DNA of 64,000 nt from Bacteroidaceae bacterium (GTDB lineage Bacteria; Bacteroidota; Bacteroidia; Bacteroidales; Bacteroidaceae). Shown here piece by piece: positions 26,260 to 34,197 of this stretch. Position 1 is the first letter of the stretch. Every line of letters begins with the position of its first letter. Location of the stretch: NCBI GenBank assembly GCA_016286165.1, contig JAEESE010000003.1:124001-188000 (forward strand). Direction: 5' to 3'. The notes under the pieces were generated by a model that saw only the letters and a list, made by a program, of their open reading frames with translations, had not been told where the DNA came from and ran no database searches. Made by a program: the position numbers and the translations under genes.

Positions 26260-27129
26260 TCAGAAGCTAATTCTTGCAAAGATAGGGTAGTGGTCCGAGA
26301 GGTTCCGGCGCACCATCTTGCCGTTCTCGTCCTTCGACCAGTAGCTGTCGGTAAGCGTAGCATAAGCGCTTACCTTGGTAGAGGGAGTTACGAAGATGTG
26401 ATCGATACGCTCGTGGGTCCAGGATTGAGGTCTGAAACTGTTGTATGTGCCGTTCTCGGCGAACCGAGTGGCTGCATTGGTGTAGCAGTCTTTAAGCACG
26501 CCAGAACTGGTGAACAAGGTATACAACTCATTAGTCTGCGGAACGTTGAAATCGCCTGTCAGCACTGCCAGCTTTTTGCCGCCGTCGGTCATCTCGGTGA
26601 TGCGCTTCATCACCAACTTGGCAGATTCACTGCGAGCTTTCACGCCGACGTGGTCCATGTGAAGGTTGAGGAATATGAATTCCTGTTTGGTCTGAAGGTC
26701 GCGGAAACGTCCCCAGCTGCAGATGCGGTTCAGTGCTGCGTCCCAGCCTATGCTGGGCTTCTCTGGCGTCTCGCTGAGCCAGAAGTTGCCTTTCTCAAGG
26801 AGCTCCACGCGTTCTGGGTTGTAGAAGATAGCGGCGTATTCGCCCTTCCGTTTGCCATCGTCGCGCCCAACACCTATCCACCGATAGGCGGGCAGGCCCT
26901 TCTCCAGGTCCATCAACTGTTGGTGCAGCACCTCTTGTGCTCCGAAGATGTCGGGGTGCTCCCAGATGATTTGGTCGCAGATGTGCTTGCAGCGTTGATG
27001 CCAACCATTGCTGTTGACGCTATCCTCTTCGTTCTTGTATCGTATGTTGTAGCTGCCTACGGTGAGTTCCTGGGCAGCCATGCCTATGGTGCAGAGGAGC
27101 ACCATGATGAATGTGCAGACGTTTTTCAT
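26260..27129 (-). CDS. Secreted endonuclease/exonuclease/phosphatase family protein
   Basis: 289 residues with a signal peptide (1-19, MKNVCTFIMVLLCTIGMAA). The EEP fold is complete: LTVGSYNIRY, IFGAQEVL, AALNRICSWGRF, NLHMDHVG, VLTGDFNVPQTNEL, ERIDHIFVTP and LSDHYPIFA. Secreted members of this subgroup in Bacteroidales are often annotated as hydrolases of phosphodiesters or sugar phosphates, and the substrate is not known. It follows the SGNH hydrolase after 40 bp, and both are exported, so they may act on one extracellular substrate. The pair separates argC from argD and is likely an insertion in the arginine cluster. Confidence 0.88.
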   Translation of the reverse strand: MKNVCTFIMVLLCTIGMAAQELTVGSYNIRYKNEEDSVNSNGWHQRCKHICDQIIWEHPDIFGAQEVLHQQLMDLEKGLPAYRWIGVGRDDGKRKGEYAAIFYNPERVELLEKGNFWLSETPEKPSIGWDAALNRICSWGRFRDLQTKQEFIFLNLHMDHVGVKARSESAKLVMKRITEMTDGGKKLAVLTGDFNVPQTNELYTLFTSSGVLKDCYTNAATRFAENGTYNSFRPQSWTHERIDHIFVTPSTKVSAYATLTDSYWSKDENGKMVRRNLSDHYPIFARISF

Positions 27130-27169
27130 GTTGCTCAGTGGTGTGATGAATGTCTGTTCGTCTGCAACG

Positions 27170-27892
27170 TTACTTAGCTACTTTGTTGATAGCCTTCTGT
27201 ACCAGAGGTTCCATTATGGCATAACCAGCCAGGTTGGGGTGGCAGCCCTCATCAGAACCGTCGTTTCTCTTATCGGAGATGCCGGGGCGCATTCTGCCTG
27301 TCACTTTTCCATTATTATCGACCTCAACCATTGCTGAGTAGTAATCTACATATTGGAACTTATTCTTCTTGGCATACTCCTTGATGCGGGCATTGAGGCT
27401 TTGAATCTTCTGAATGGCATCTTTCACTTCAGGGCGCCATCCATATTTCTCACAAGGTGTAATAGAGGTAAGAATCACCTTAATCTTGTTCTGCTTAGCC
27501 ATTTGAGCCATTGTGCAGATATTCTGGAAGGTGCGGTCTTCGACATAGGGATGATTGTTGAGGGCAATGTCATTCGTGCCGCCATTGATGACTACAGCTT
27601 TAGGATGGAGGTTCACTACGTCTTCATAGAAACGAAGCACCATCTGATAGGTCGTCTGGCCGCTAATGCCTCGGCCGATATAACCGTTCTCCTTGAAAAA
27701 TGCGCCATGACGGCTGTACCAGTTGTCGGTGATGCTATTGCCTATGAACACCACTTTGCGCTGGTCTTGCGGCAAGGTCTTCACGACCTCGTTATCGTCG
27801 TGATAACGTTTGAAGTTGGTCCAATCGTCCTGAGCCTGAGCTCCGAAAGCAAACATGGCCATGAGAGTCATGCAAAAGATTTTCTTGAACAT
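27170..27892 (-). CDS. Secreted SGNH/GDSL hydrolase
   Basis: 240 residues with a signal peptide (1-20, ending GAQA). SGNH blocks are visible: block I VVFIGNSITDNW with catalytic Ser53, block II GRGISGQTT (Gly), block III INGGTNDIAL (Asn) and block V DEGCHPNLAGY (Asp and His). The family comprises esterases, such as acetyl-xylan or other carbohydrate esterases and lipases; the resemblance to sialic-acid or polysaccharide deacetylases is only general. It sits 55 bp after argC and 40 bp before the secreted EEP gene. Confidence 0.9.
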   Translation of the reverse strand: MFKKIFCMTLMAMFAFGAQAQDDWTNFKRYHDDNEVVKTLPQDQRKVVFIGNSITDNWYSRHGAFFKENGYIGRGISGQTTYQMVLRFYEDVVNLHPKAVVINGGTNDIALNNHPYVEDRTFQNICTMAQMAKQNKIKVILTSITPCEKYGWRPEVKDAIQKIQSLNARIKEYAKKNKFQYVDYYSAMVEVDNNGKVTGRMRPGISDKRNDGSDEGCHPNLAGYAIMEPLVQKAINKVAK

Positions 27893-27947
27893 AATGTTTT
27901 TGTTTTTAAAGGTTTTATGATTAGGTAGATTGATATGTTAGTATATG

Positions 27948-28976
27948 TCAGAAAGCGCTGGGCTTGAGGTCGAGACCGGCATGCTCATCCAGCCCGAGCA
28001 TCAGGTTCATGTTTTGCAGAGCCTGGCCGCTGGCACCTTTAAGCAGGTTGTCGATTACTGATGTGATGAGCAGTTTGTCCTCGAACTTCTCAACGTGTAC
28101 GAGCGCTTTGTTGGTGTTTACGACTTGTTTGAGGTCGATGTCGCGGTCCACGTAATGAGTGAAGGCGGCTGTCTCGTAGAACTGACGGTACATCTTCACG
28201 ATATCCTTCTCATCGAGTTGTGGGTCAATGTGCACTACCTCAGTGCAGAAGATGCCGCGTGCGAAATCGCCACGATAGGGAATGAAGTCGAGCGAGGCGC
28301 CGAAGCCTGGCTGCAGTTGAGCCAGCGACTGACGTATCTCAGGCACGTGCTGATGGCGAAAGGGCTTATAGATACTCATATTGCCCATGCGCCACGAGAA
28401 ATGTGTCGTGGCAGCGGGCTTCACGCCTGCTCCTGTTGAGCCTGTGATGGCGTTGACGGAAATGCTTTCGTGCAGCAGCCAATTGGCGGCCAAAGGCAGC
28501 AGGCCCAGCTGAATAGCCGTGGCGAAGCAGCCGGGGTTGGCCACATGGCGTGCCTGACGTATCTCCTCGCGGTTCAGTTCGGGCAGGCCGTAGATGAAAT
28601 CGTGGTCGGGGGATGTGAGGCGGAAGTCCTGTGCCAGATCTATGATTCGCACGTTCTGCGGTACGGGATGTTCGGCCAGGAACTCAGCACTCTTGCCGTG
28701 ACCCATGCAGAGGAATAGCACATCGATGCTTTTCAGCGCCAGGCGTGAGGTGAATTTCATGTCCGTCTCGCCCAAAAGGCCTTCGTGAACGTCGGTCAGC
28801 AGGTTCTTGGCATTGCTCGTGCTATGGACGAAGGCAATCTCTGCATCCGGGTGGTGAAGCAGCAGACGGATAAGCTCACCTGCCGTGTAGCCTGCGCCAC
28901 CGATGATACCGACTCGAAGGCCCCCCGTGGCCCCCCGGCGGGGGGCGTTATGCTGTTGAGAATTCGAATTATTCAT
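27948..28976 (-). CDS. argC: N-acyl-gamma-glutamyl-phosphate reductase, N-terminus extended by a translated repeat
   Basis: 342 residues. It reduces N-acyl-glutamyl phosphate with NADPH to the semialdehyde used by ArgD. The nucleotide-binding GIIGGAGYTAGELIRLL, the catalytic Cys in NPGCFATAIQLGL and the FIPYRGDFARGI segment are present. Most relatives start within a few residues of VGIIGGAGYTA; here 21 residues precede it, with NAPRRGATGGL encoded by a G/C-rich palindromic element (28917-28947). A second, inverted copy lies just before the start codon (28997-29022). It follows argG after 48 bp on the same strand. Confidence 0.95.
   Translation of the reverse strand: MNNSNSQQHNAPRRGATGGLRVGIIGGAGYTAGELIRLLLHHPDAEIAFVHSTSNAKNLLTDVHEGLLGETDMKFTSRLALKSIDVLFLCMGHGKSAEFLAEHPVPQNVRIIDLAQDFRLTSPDHDFIYGLPELNREEIRQARHVANPGCFATAIQLGLLPLAANWLLHESISVNAITGSTGAGVKPAATTHFSWRMGNMSIYKPFRHQHVPEIRQSLAQLQPGFGASLDFIPYRGDFARGIFCTEVVHIDPQLDEKDIVKMYRQFYETAAFTHYVDRDIDLKQVVNTNKALVHVEKFEDKLLITSVIDNLLKGASGQALQNMNLMLGLDEHAGLDLKPSAF
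28917..28947. repeat. C/G-rich palindromic element, copy d (inside argC)
   Basis: GGCCCCCCGTGG followed by the hairpin CCCCCCG-GC-GGGGGG. It lies within the argC frame (encoding NAPRRGATGG) and is inverted relative to copy e at 28997-29022, the pair bracketing the argC start codon. Confidence 0.75.
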
Positions 28977-28996
28977 TGCTAATCATATTATCTAAT

Positions 28997-29022
28997 GTCC
29001 CCCACCGGGGGGCATAGGGGGC
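28997..29022. repeat. C/G-rich palindromic element, copy e (argG/argC gap)
   Basis: GTCCCCCACCGGGGGG followed by CATAGGGGGC, the inverted partner of copy d. It ends three bases before the argG stop codon. Confidence 0.75.
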
Positions 29023-29024
29023 TT

Positions 29025-30227
29025 TTATCTCTGTTCGTCCTTATGTATTCCGTAGTACACTCTGAGCGGTGTTGAGAGCACCTTGATGAAGCCTTTGGCC
29101 TCGTCGGCTGTCCAGCCCGTCTGTGTCTCGCCGTACTCGCCGAGCTTGCTCTTGGTGAGGTCGTTGTCGGAATCAACGCCGACGGTCTCGAAGCCGAAGG
29201 GACGCAGCTTCAGGATGGCTGTGCCGGTGACGTTGCGCTGCGATGAGGTGAGGAAGGCCTCGATGTCGGGCATCACAGGCTCCAGGTACTGGCTCTCGTG
29301 GAGGAACATGCCGTACCAGTTGGCCACTTGATCTTTCCAGTACTGTTGCCACTTCGACAGGGTTGACTTCTCCAGCAGGCGGTGGGCTTCGATGATGAGC
29401 TTTGGCGCTGCGGCCTCGAAACCTACGCGGCCCTTGATGCCGATGATTGTGTCGCCCACGTTGGCGTCGCGGCCTATGGCATAGCTGGCACCAATCTCTT
29501 CAATCTTCTGAATGGCCTTGATGCGGTCGTCAAACTTCTCACCGTTGACGCCAACGATTTCGCCTTTGTTGAACTCAATCTTCAACAGGCTTTCGGGCTC
29601 CTTGGCCGTTACATGCTTGAGGTAGGCCTCTTCGGGCAGGCCCTGCGAAGCATCCAGCAGCTCGCCGCCGCAGATGCTTGTGCCCCAGATACCTACGTTG
29701 TACGAGTACTTCAGCTTGGCGAAGTCAGCTTCGAAGCCGTGGGCATTCAGATAATCCACTTCCTCCTTGCGCGTGAGCTTCTTGTCGCGTGTCAGCGTGA
29801 TGATCTCCACGCCAGGAGCCATCACCAGGAAAGTCATGTCGAAACGTATCTGGTCGTTGCCGGCACCCGTTGAGCCGTGGGCGATGGCGTCAGCTCCTAT
29901 CTCGTTGGCATAACGGGCTATGGCCAAAGCCTGGAAGATGCGTTCGCTAGACACCGAGATGGGATAGCAGTTGTTGCGCAGGACGTTGCCGAAGACCATG
30001 TATTTCAATGACTTCTCGTAGTATTCATGCGTCACGTCCAGCGTCACATATTGCGTGGCGCCCAACTTGTATGCATTCTCTTCGTTGGTGCGTAGCTGTT
30101 CGGCGCTGAAGCCGCCCGTATTGGCGCAAGCAGCATACACTTCGTAACCTAATTCCTTTGCGAGATACATCACGGTGTAGCTCGTATCCAAGCCGCCCGA
30201 AAAAGCGACAACAACCTTTTTTTTCAT
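29025..30227 (-). CDS. argG: Argininosuccinate synthase
   Basis: 400 residues, the normal length. It condenses citrulline with aspartate using ATP to form argininosuccinate. The ATP-pyrophosphatase P-loop AFSGGLDTSY lies at residues 9-18, followed by AHGSTGAGNDQIRFD and GRVGFEAAAP. Free citrulline must be released from N-acylcitrulline by a deacylase that is not in this window. It lies downstream of argR and the GNAT, with a 107-bp AT-rich gap before it in which no clear promoter was recognised. Confidence 0.97.
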   Translation of the reverse strand: MKKKVVVAFSGGLDTSYTVMYLAKELGYEVYAACANTGGFSAEQLRTNEENAYKLGATQYVTLDVTHEYYEKSLKYMVFGNVLRNNCYPISVSSERIFQALAIARYANEIGADAIAHGSTGAGNDQIRFDMTFLVMAPGVEIITLTRDKKLTRKEEVDYLNAHGFEADFAKLKYSYNVGIWGTSICGGELLDASQGLPEEAYLKHVTAKEPESLLKIEFNKGEIVGVNGEKFDDRIKAIQKIEEIGASYAIGRDANVGDTIIGIKGRVGFEAAAPKLIIEAHRLLEKSTLSKWQQYWKDQVANWYGMFLHESQYLEPVMPDIEAFLTSSQRNVTGTAILKLRPFGFETVGVDSDNDLTKSKLGEYGETQTGWTADEAKGFIKVLSTPLRVYYGIHKDEQR

Positions 30228-30334
30228 CTTCTTATGGTGTTTTTAATTAATAATCGTTTTTACAATGATTGAATTATTTGCCTCAATCGGCTACTACTTT
30301 TAATCAGTTAATAAGGTAATTTCATGCAGTCGAG

Positions 30335-30997
30335 TTAGTCGCGCAGTTCCTGGCTGTTCGTGATGCGCCCCTCGAGTCGGTTGATGCGGTCAAGCACGTT
30401 CTGCGGAATCTTGGCGGGCAAGTGTTCCTCGGGGTCGAAGAGCATGGCGGTGCAAATGCAGAACTTGCGGTTGCGCTCGCGCAGCACGTTGATGTTCACG
30501 CATCCTTCGCAGCCTTTCCAGAACGCTTCGTCGTCGGTGAGGTCGTCGAATGTCACGGGCTGGTAACCCAGCTGCGTGTTCATCTTCATCACGGCCTTGC
30601 CGCTTGTGAGCGAGAAGATTTTGGCGTGTGGCCAGCGCGTGCGGGCCAGTGAGAAGGTCATGTCCTTGATGCGCTTGGCGATGCCTAAGCCTCTGAAATC
30701 CGGGTGAACGATTAAGCCTGAGGTGGTGACGTATTGTTTGTTGCCCCAGGTCTCGATGTAGCTGAAGCCGGCGAAGCGCATATCACCTCCGGGCTCGGCC
30801 GGCGGAGCCAGTGCTATCACGGCCTTGGCCTCGAACATCTTGTTGGCAAGGTATTCATGAGTGCGCTTGGCAATGCCTGTGCCGCGCACCTTGGCGGCCT
30901 CCTCGATGGTATGTAGTATGGTGTCGACGTATCGTTCATGCGATTCATCGGCCACCAGTATCTGTATGCTCTCTGCTGTGATGTCTTTGTTATCCAT
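30335..30997 (-). CDS. GNAT acyltransferase of the arginine cluster, candidate N-acylglutamate synthase
   Basis: 220 residues of the GNAT fold. Acyl-CoA-binding motif A appears as VHPDFRGLGIAKRIKDM (about 115-131). The C-terminal part has an unusual Cys-containing segment (EGCVNINVLRERNRKFCIC, about 178-196). It sits between argR and argG, so it is almost certainly part of the arginine operon. Bacteroidales lack a classical ArgA, and this arginine-linked GNAT is a reasonable candidate for the enzyme that transfers a succinyl or acetyl group to glutamate in the first step. That role is inferred from position; the sequence itself shows only an acyl-CoA-dependent N-acyltransferase. Confidence 0.8.
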   Translation of the reverse strand: MDNKDITAESIQILVADESHERYVDTILHTIEEAAKVRGTGIAKRTHEYLANKMFEAKAVIALAPPAEPGGDMRFAGFSYIETWGNKQYVTTSGLIVHPDFRGLGIAKRIKDMTFSLARTRWPHAKIFSLTSGKAVMKMNTQLGYQPVTFDDLTDDEAFWKGCEGCVNINVLRERNRKFCICTAMLFDPEEHLPAKIPQNVLDRINRLEGRITNSQELRD

Positions 30998-31051
30998 TGT
31001 CTTGTTATTATTGTGTTTACTCTATTCTGCAATTTTGGTATGACTTAATGC

Positions 31052-31531
31052 TCACGCCTCGCCCGTTGTGGGAACTACCGACGAGAGGCTGTCGAGCACA
31101 GTGGGACGGTCGGCGCCCTCGGCCAATACGATGAAGATGGTATCGTCGCCGGCTATGGTGCCCAGGATATCAGGGATGTTGGCCTTGTCGATATCATAGG
31201 CTACATGCGAGGCGTGGCCTGGAGGCGTCTGTATCACGGCGATGTTCTGGCTGAATTTCACGGCTACTGCTCCGAGGCGGTTCATCTGTTGCACGGTCAT
31301 GTGCGTATCGCTCACGCGTTGGTAGCGGCGCTGCTCGGGCAGCATATATATCAGATGTCCGGCCTCATTGATGCCCTTGCCTATACGCAGTTGGCGCAGG
31401 TCGCGCGAGACGGTGCCCTGAGTGGATGGGAAACCAGCCTTGGCGAGCTCGGACAAAAGCTCCTCCTGCGTCATCACCTCCTGGCTCGACACTATCATTT
31501 TTATTACTTCCAACCGAGTATCCTTCTTCAT
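31052..31531 (-). CDS. argR: Arginine repressor
   Basis: 159 residues from the ATG at 31531; a frame from 31576 would begin inside the promoter and is not used. The N-terminal winged helix (about 1-70) shows QEELLSELAKAGFPSTQGTV then SRDLRQL; the C-terminal hexamerisation/arginine-binding domain has PGHASHVAYDID and GTIAGDDTIFIV. ArgR binds ARG boxes in the presence of arginine. It leads the argR-GNAT-argG-argC group and its own promoter overlaps a palindrome that looks like an ARG box, implying autorepression. Confidence 0.95.
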   Translation of the reverse strand: MKKDTRLEVIKMIVSSQEVMTQEELLSELAKAGFPSTQGTVSRDLRQLRIGKGINEAGHLIYMLPEQRRYQRVSDTHMTVQQMNRLGAVAVKFSQNIAVIQTPPGHASHVAYDIDKANIPDILGTIAGDDTIFIVLAEGADRPTVLDSLSSVVPTTGEA

Positions 31532-31573
31532 TCGTCCGTTGTTTGTAATTGTATAATTATTAGAAAAACGCCG

Positions 31574-31601
31574 CAAAGGTATGAATAATATTTCATATTC
31601 A
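31574..31601 (-). promoter_or_regulatory. argR promoter with overlapping ARG-box-like operator
   Basis: On the minus strand the -7 box TACCTTTG (31574-31581) is directly preceded by the dyad TGAATA-N8-TATTCA (31582-31601), which resembles the ArgR consensus TGAATnnnnATTCA with longer spacing. The ATG lies 43 bp from the -7 box. ArgR bound here would block RNA polymerase. Confidence 0.6.
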
Positions 31602-31664
31602 CACCATTTTACGGCGATTATTTATGCAAAAAGGGCTAAAAAGCGTTTTTTATGCAGTTTGCAT

Positions 31665-32657
31665 CTACACGTATTTGCGTAGCACTTTGCGCAATGCCCA
31701 TTGCTCGTTGCGGTATTTGCGGGGCGACATGCCTACGTACTGCTTGAAGTACTTGCCGAAGAAACTCTGCGAGGGGAAGTTGAACTCGCGGGCTATCTCC
31801 TTGACCGACTTGTCGGTGTTGGCCAGTTCCTCCTTGGTCGACGAGATGACCATCTGGATAATCCATTGCAGGGCTGAGCTGCCGCTGCGCTCCTTCACGA
31901 TGCTCGAGAAATAACGCGAGGAGAGCGAGAGCTGGTTGGCATAGAAAGTGACCTCGCGCTCCTGCTTGTAGTAGCGGAAGAGCAGCGTGAGGAACTTCTG
32001 GAAGATGGAGTCGTGGCTGTTGAGCAACTGCGGCGTCACAGCCTCGTTGCTGTTGTAGGCGTAGATAAGCTCGTAGAAGAGGCTCTGTGCCAGACATCTG
32101 ATGAGCTGCTTGCGCACTACGTCGGCAGGCGAGGCCTCGGGGTCTGCCTTCGTTTCTTCGGCACCTCCTGAGAGCTCGGCACGTATGGCTTTAGCATCAA
32201 GCACAGCCGGGAATTCATCGCCTAAGTCTCTGCTGGCTTTCTCGAGCTCCTGGTTGTGCTCATCAAGTTGCTCGCGCAGAAGCGTCGTGATTGTTTCGAT
32301 GGCCGAGCGTTGCTTGTCGGTGAGCTTGATGCACGGATTGTCGCGCATCGTGATGTAGTTGCCGCTGTCGAAGAGAAGCTGCAGCAGGGGCATTACAAAC
32401 TCAAGGTTGCACTTCACTACGATGCCCTCGAGGTCGGGCGACGACTTGAGGATGCTCACGTAGGTCGTCGGCATGTAGTAGTAAATGTAGCCTTCCTGTA
32501 TCTGATAGGTCTTGTCGTCAAGGCTCACATTGATAAAGCCTCGCTGGCACAGGAAGAAGCCGCACTCATTCATCATATTGAGTACGCGGCCGCGGGTGTC
32601 GAGCAGCGACATCGCGCTCTCAACACTGATAAGTTGGAAAGGTAAATTCTGACTCAT
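31665..32657 (-). CDS. AraC-family transcriptional regulator
   Basis: 330 residues from the ATG at 32657. A cupin-like ligand-binding N-terminal domain (about 5-130) is followed by a charged linker with Glu/Ala/Asp and a C-terminal two-HTH AraC domain (about 230-330: YANQLSLSSRYFSSIVKER, then VKEIAREFNFPSQSFFGKYF). The target is unknown; the divergent lipoprotein gene at 32839 is one candidate. The -7 box at 32664-32671 places the transcript start on or next to this ATG, so the mRNA may be leaderless; the ATG six codons upstream (32675) lies above the -7 box and is excluded. Confidence 0.9.
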   Translation of the reverse strand: MSQNLPFQLISVESAMSLLDTRGRVLNMMNECGFFLCQRGFINVSLDDKTYQIQEGYIYYYMPTTYVSILKSSPDLEGIVVKCNLEFVMPLLQLLFDSGNYITMRDNPCIKLTDKQRSAIETITTLLREQLDEHNQELEKASRDLGDEFPAVLDAKAIRAELSGGAEETKADPEASPADVVRKQLIRCLAQSLFYELIYAYNSNEAVTPQLLNSHDSIFQKFLTLLFRYYKQEREVTFYANQLSLSSRYFSSIVKERSGSSALQWIIQMVISSTKEELANTDKSVKEIAREFNFPSQSFFGKYFKQYVGMSPRKYRNEQWALRKVLRKYV

Positions 32658-32663
32658 AGTCCA

Positions 32664-32671
32664 CAAAGGTA
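32664..32671 (-). promoter_or_regulatory. AraC regulator -7 box
   Basis: TACCTTTG on the minus strand, only 6 bp from the ATG at 32657. A -33 element is not evident. Confidence 0.5.
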
Positions 32672-32779
32672 ACAATCTTGTCTAATAAATAGAATACTTT
32701 TAGCAATTAAAAAAATTGAAAAACGACAAATAGGATAAAAAAGCAAACTTTTTGCGTCTGATTATTCGACGAAAGGTCG

Positions 32780-32787
32780 TACCTTTG
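32780..32787 (+). promoter_or_regulatory. Lipoprotein gene -7 box
   Basis: TACCTTTG, 51 bp before the ATG at 32839. A TTTG at 32751-32754 is 25 bp upstream, longer than the usual spacing. Confidence 0.5.
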
Positions 32788-32838
32788 TCCGCAGATTTAG
32801 TTGATATAGTTGTACAAATAATAAAATTGGTATAGCAA

Positions 32839-33588
32839 ATGAAGAAGTTTCTTATAGCCGCAATGTCGGCAGCATTAGTTTTCTCGTCGTGTAACACTAC
32901 CGAGAGCGGAGCAATCAACGGCGCCTCTATGGGATCGGTGTTCGGCAGTGCCCTCGGCGGCCTACTCGGCGGTTATCGCGGACATGGCATAGGCACTATG
33001 GTAGGTATGGTAGCCGGCGGTGCCACTGGAGCTGTGATAGGTTCACAACGCGAAGCTGCTCGCAGGGAGCAAGGCCTCGAGCGTCGTGAACAGGAACTCG
33101 AGCGTCGTGAGCAGCGACGTATGGAGCGCGAACAGCAAACCATGGAGCGCAACCGTCCTTCAACCCGCCGACAGAAGCCCGCGCGCACGAGCGACTACGG
33201 CCAAGGCTACTCTATGGGCATGGAAACCGATGAGGCGGTGAAGTCGCCTCTGACGCTCCAGAACCTCCGTTTCGTAGGTCAGGACGGCAACGATGCCATC
33301 AACCGTGGCGAGATATGCACGCTTGTCTTCGAACTTGCCAACGCTTCCGGGCAGGCTGTCTACGATGTAGTGCCGTATATCAGCGAACTGTCAGGCAACG
33401 AGCATATCACCATCTCGCCGTCGACAAGCATTGAGACCATTGCCCATGGCGATGCCATACGTTACACAGCTACGCTCAAGGCTGACACTCGTCTCAAGGC
33501 CGGCACTGCCACATTCCGCATTGCCGTGAGCACCGACGGCAGCGAGTTCGTGCGGCTGCGCGACTTCAGCGTGACTACGTCAAAGTGA
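32839..33588 (+). CDS. Glycine-zipper lipoprotein with Arg/Glu-rich repeat
   Basis: 249 residues. A lipoprotein signal peptide ends at the lipobox SS-Cys19 (VFSSCN). Residues 30-72 form a glycine-zipper membrane hairpin (MGSVFGSALGGLLGG, GMVAGGATGAVIGS). A coiled, highly charged stretch with REQxLERREQ repeats follows (about 73-105), then a beta-rich C-terminal domain (about 130-249) resembling a DUF with immunoglobulin-like strands. It is probably an outer-membrane lipoprotein, and the function is not known. It is transcribed divergently from the AraC regulator and alone, ending at a hairpin. Confidence 0.85.
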   Translation: MKKFLIAAMSAALVFSSCNTTESGAINGASMGSVFGSALGGLLGGYRGHGIGTMVGMVAGGATGAVIGSQREAARREQGLERREQELERREQRRMEREQQTMERNRPSTRRQKPARTSDYGQGYSMGMETDEAVKSPLTLQNLRFVGQDGNDAINRGEICTLVFELANASGQAVYDVVPYISELSGNEHITISPSTSIETIAHGDAIRYTATLKADTRLKAGTATFRIAVSTDGSEFVRLRDFSVTTSK

Positions 33589-33613
33589 ACGTCTGACACA
33601 TTAATTATAACAC

Positions 33614-33644
33614 ACGCGCGTAGGGCAGTCTGCCTTACGCGCGT
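33614..33644 (+). terminator. Hairpin after the lipoprotein gene
   Basis: ACGCGCGTAGGGCAG (33614-33628) pairs with CTGCCTTACGCGCGT (33630-33644) apart from a G-T wobble. The U-tract that follows is interrupted (TGTTCTTCATTT), so termination is probable rather than certain. Confidence 0.6.
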
Positions 33645-33676
33645 TGTTCTTCATTTAAGGTTATGAGCCCGTGAGC

Positions 33677-34156
33677 TTATGCCCGCGTCATGTAGAGATA
33701 TACCACCGCTGCAGCTAATGCCAGTATCACGATGATGGCCAGAGCACCAAGCAGACAACCCCACGAGCAGCCTTGCTGCTCCTGAGCCTCGTTGGTGACT
33801 TCCGCCTGCTGAGCCTGCTCCGTCTCGGCTATAGCATCGTCGAGCGACAGCTCACCCTGTGGTGCCGTTTCTTTCTTGTTCGAGGCCTTGCTCTTGCCTT
33901 TCTTGCCTTTGGCTACCTTGGTAGCGGCCGCTGCGCCGCCCAGTCCGAGCCACGAGAGCAGGTTGAGTTTCTTCCATGTGATGAGGCGCTTGGAGTAGCC
34001 CACGCCTTGTCCCATGCTCACGTTCACGCTGACGCCCGAGGAGCCTATATTGAGCGTCTTGCCCTTGGGGCCTATCGTCAGGCTCATGCCGCTCTTGCCC
34101 ACGTTCATTGTCACGTAAGGCAGGATCTTTATTCGTTTGTTGAATCTTACGCCCAT
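33677..34156 (-). CDS. DUF4236 domain membrane protein
   Basis: 159 residues. The N-terminal DUF4236 motif (about 1-55: MGVRFNKRIKILPYV, GKSGMSLTIGPKG, GSSGVSVNVS) is followed by a Lys/Ala-rich linker, an acidic stretch and one C-terminal membrane segment (about 134-156) preceded by CSWGC. DUF4236 proteins are widespread and uncharacterised. It follows the permease gene after 41 bp, so both are probably on one transcript. I see no enzymatic motif. Confidence 0.8.
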   Translation of the reverse strand: MGVRFNKRIKILPYVTMNVGKSGMSLTIGPKGKTLNIGSSGVSVNVSMGQGVGYSKRLITWKKLNLLSWLGLGGAAAATKVAKGKKGKSKASNKKETAPQGELSLDDAIAETEQAQQAEVTNEAQEQQGCSWGCLLGALAIIVILALAAAVVYLYMTRA

Positions 34157-34197
34157 GGTAGGTTTGGATTATGGGTTATTATTTGTCTTTGTGTTGC

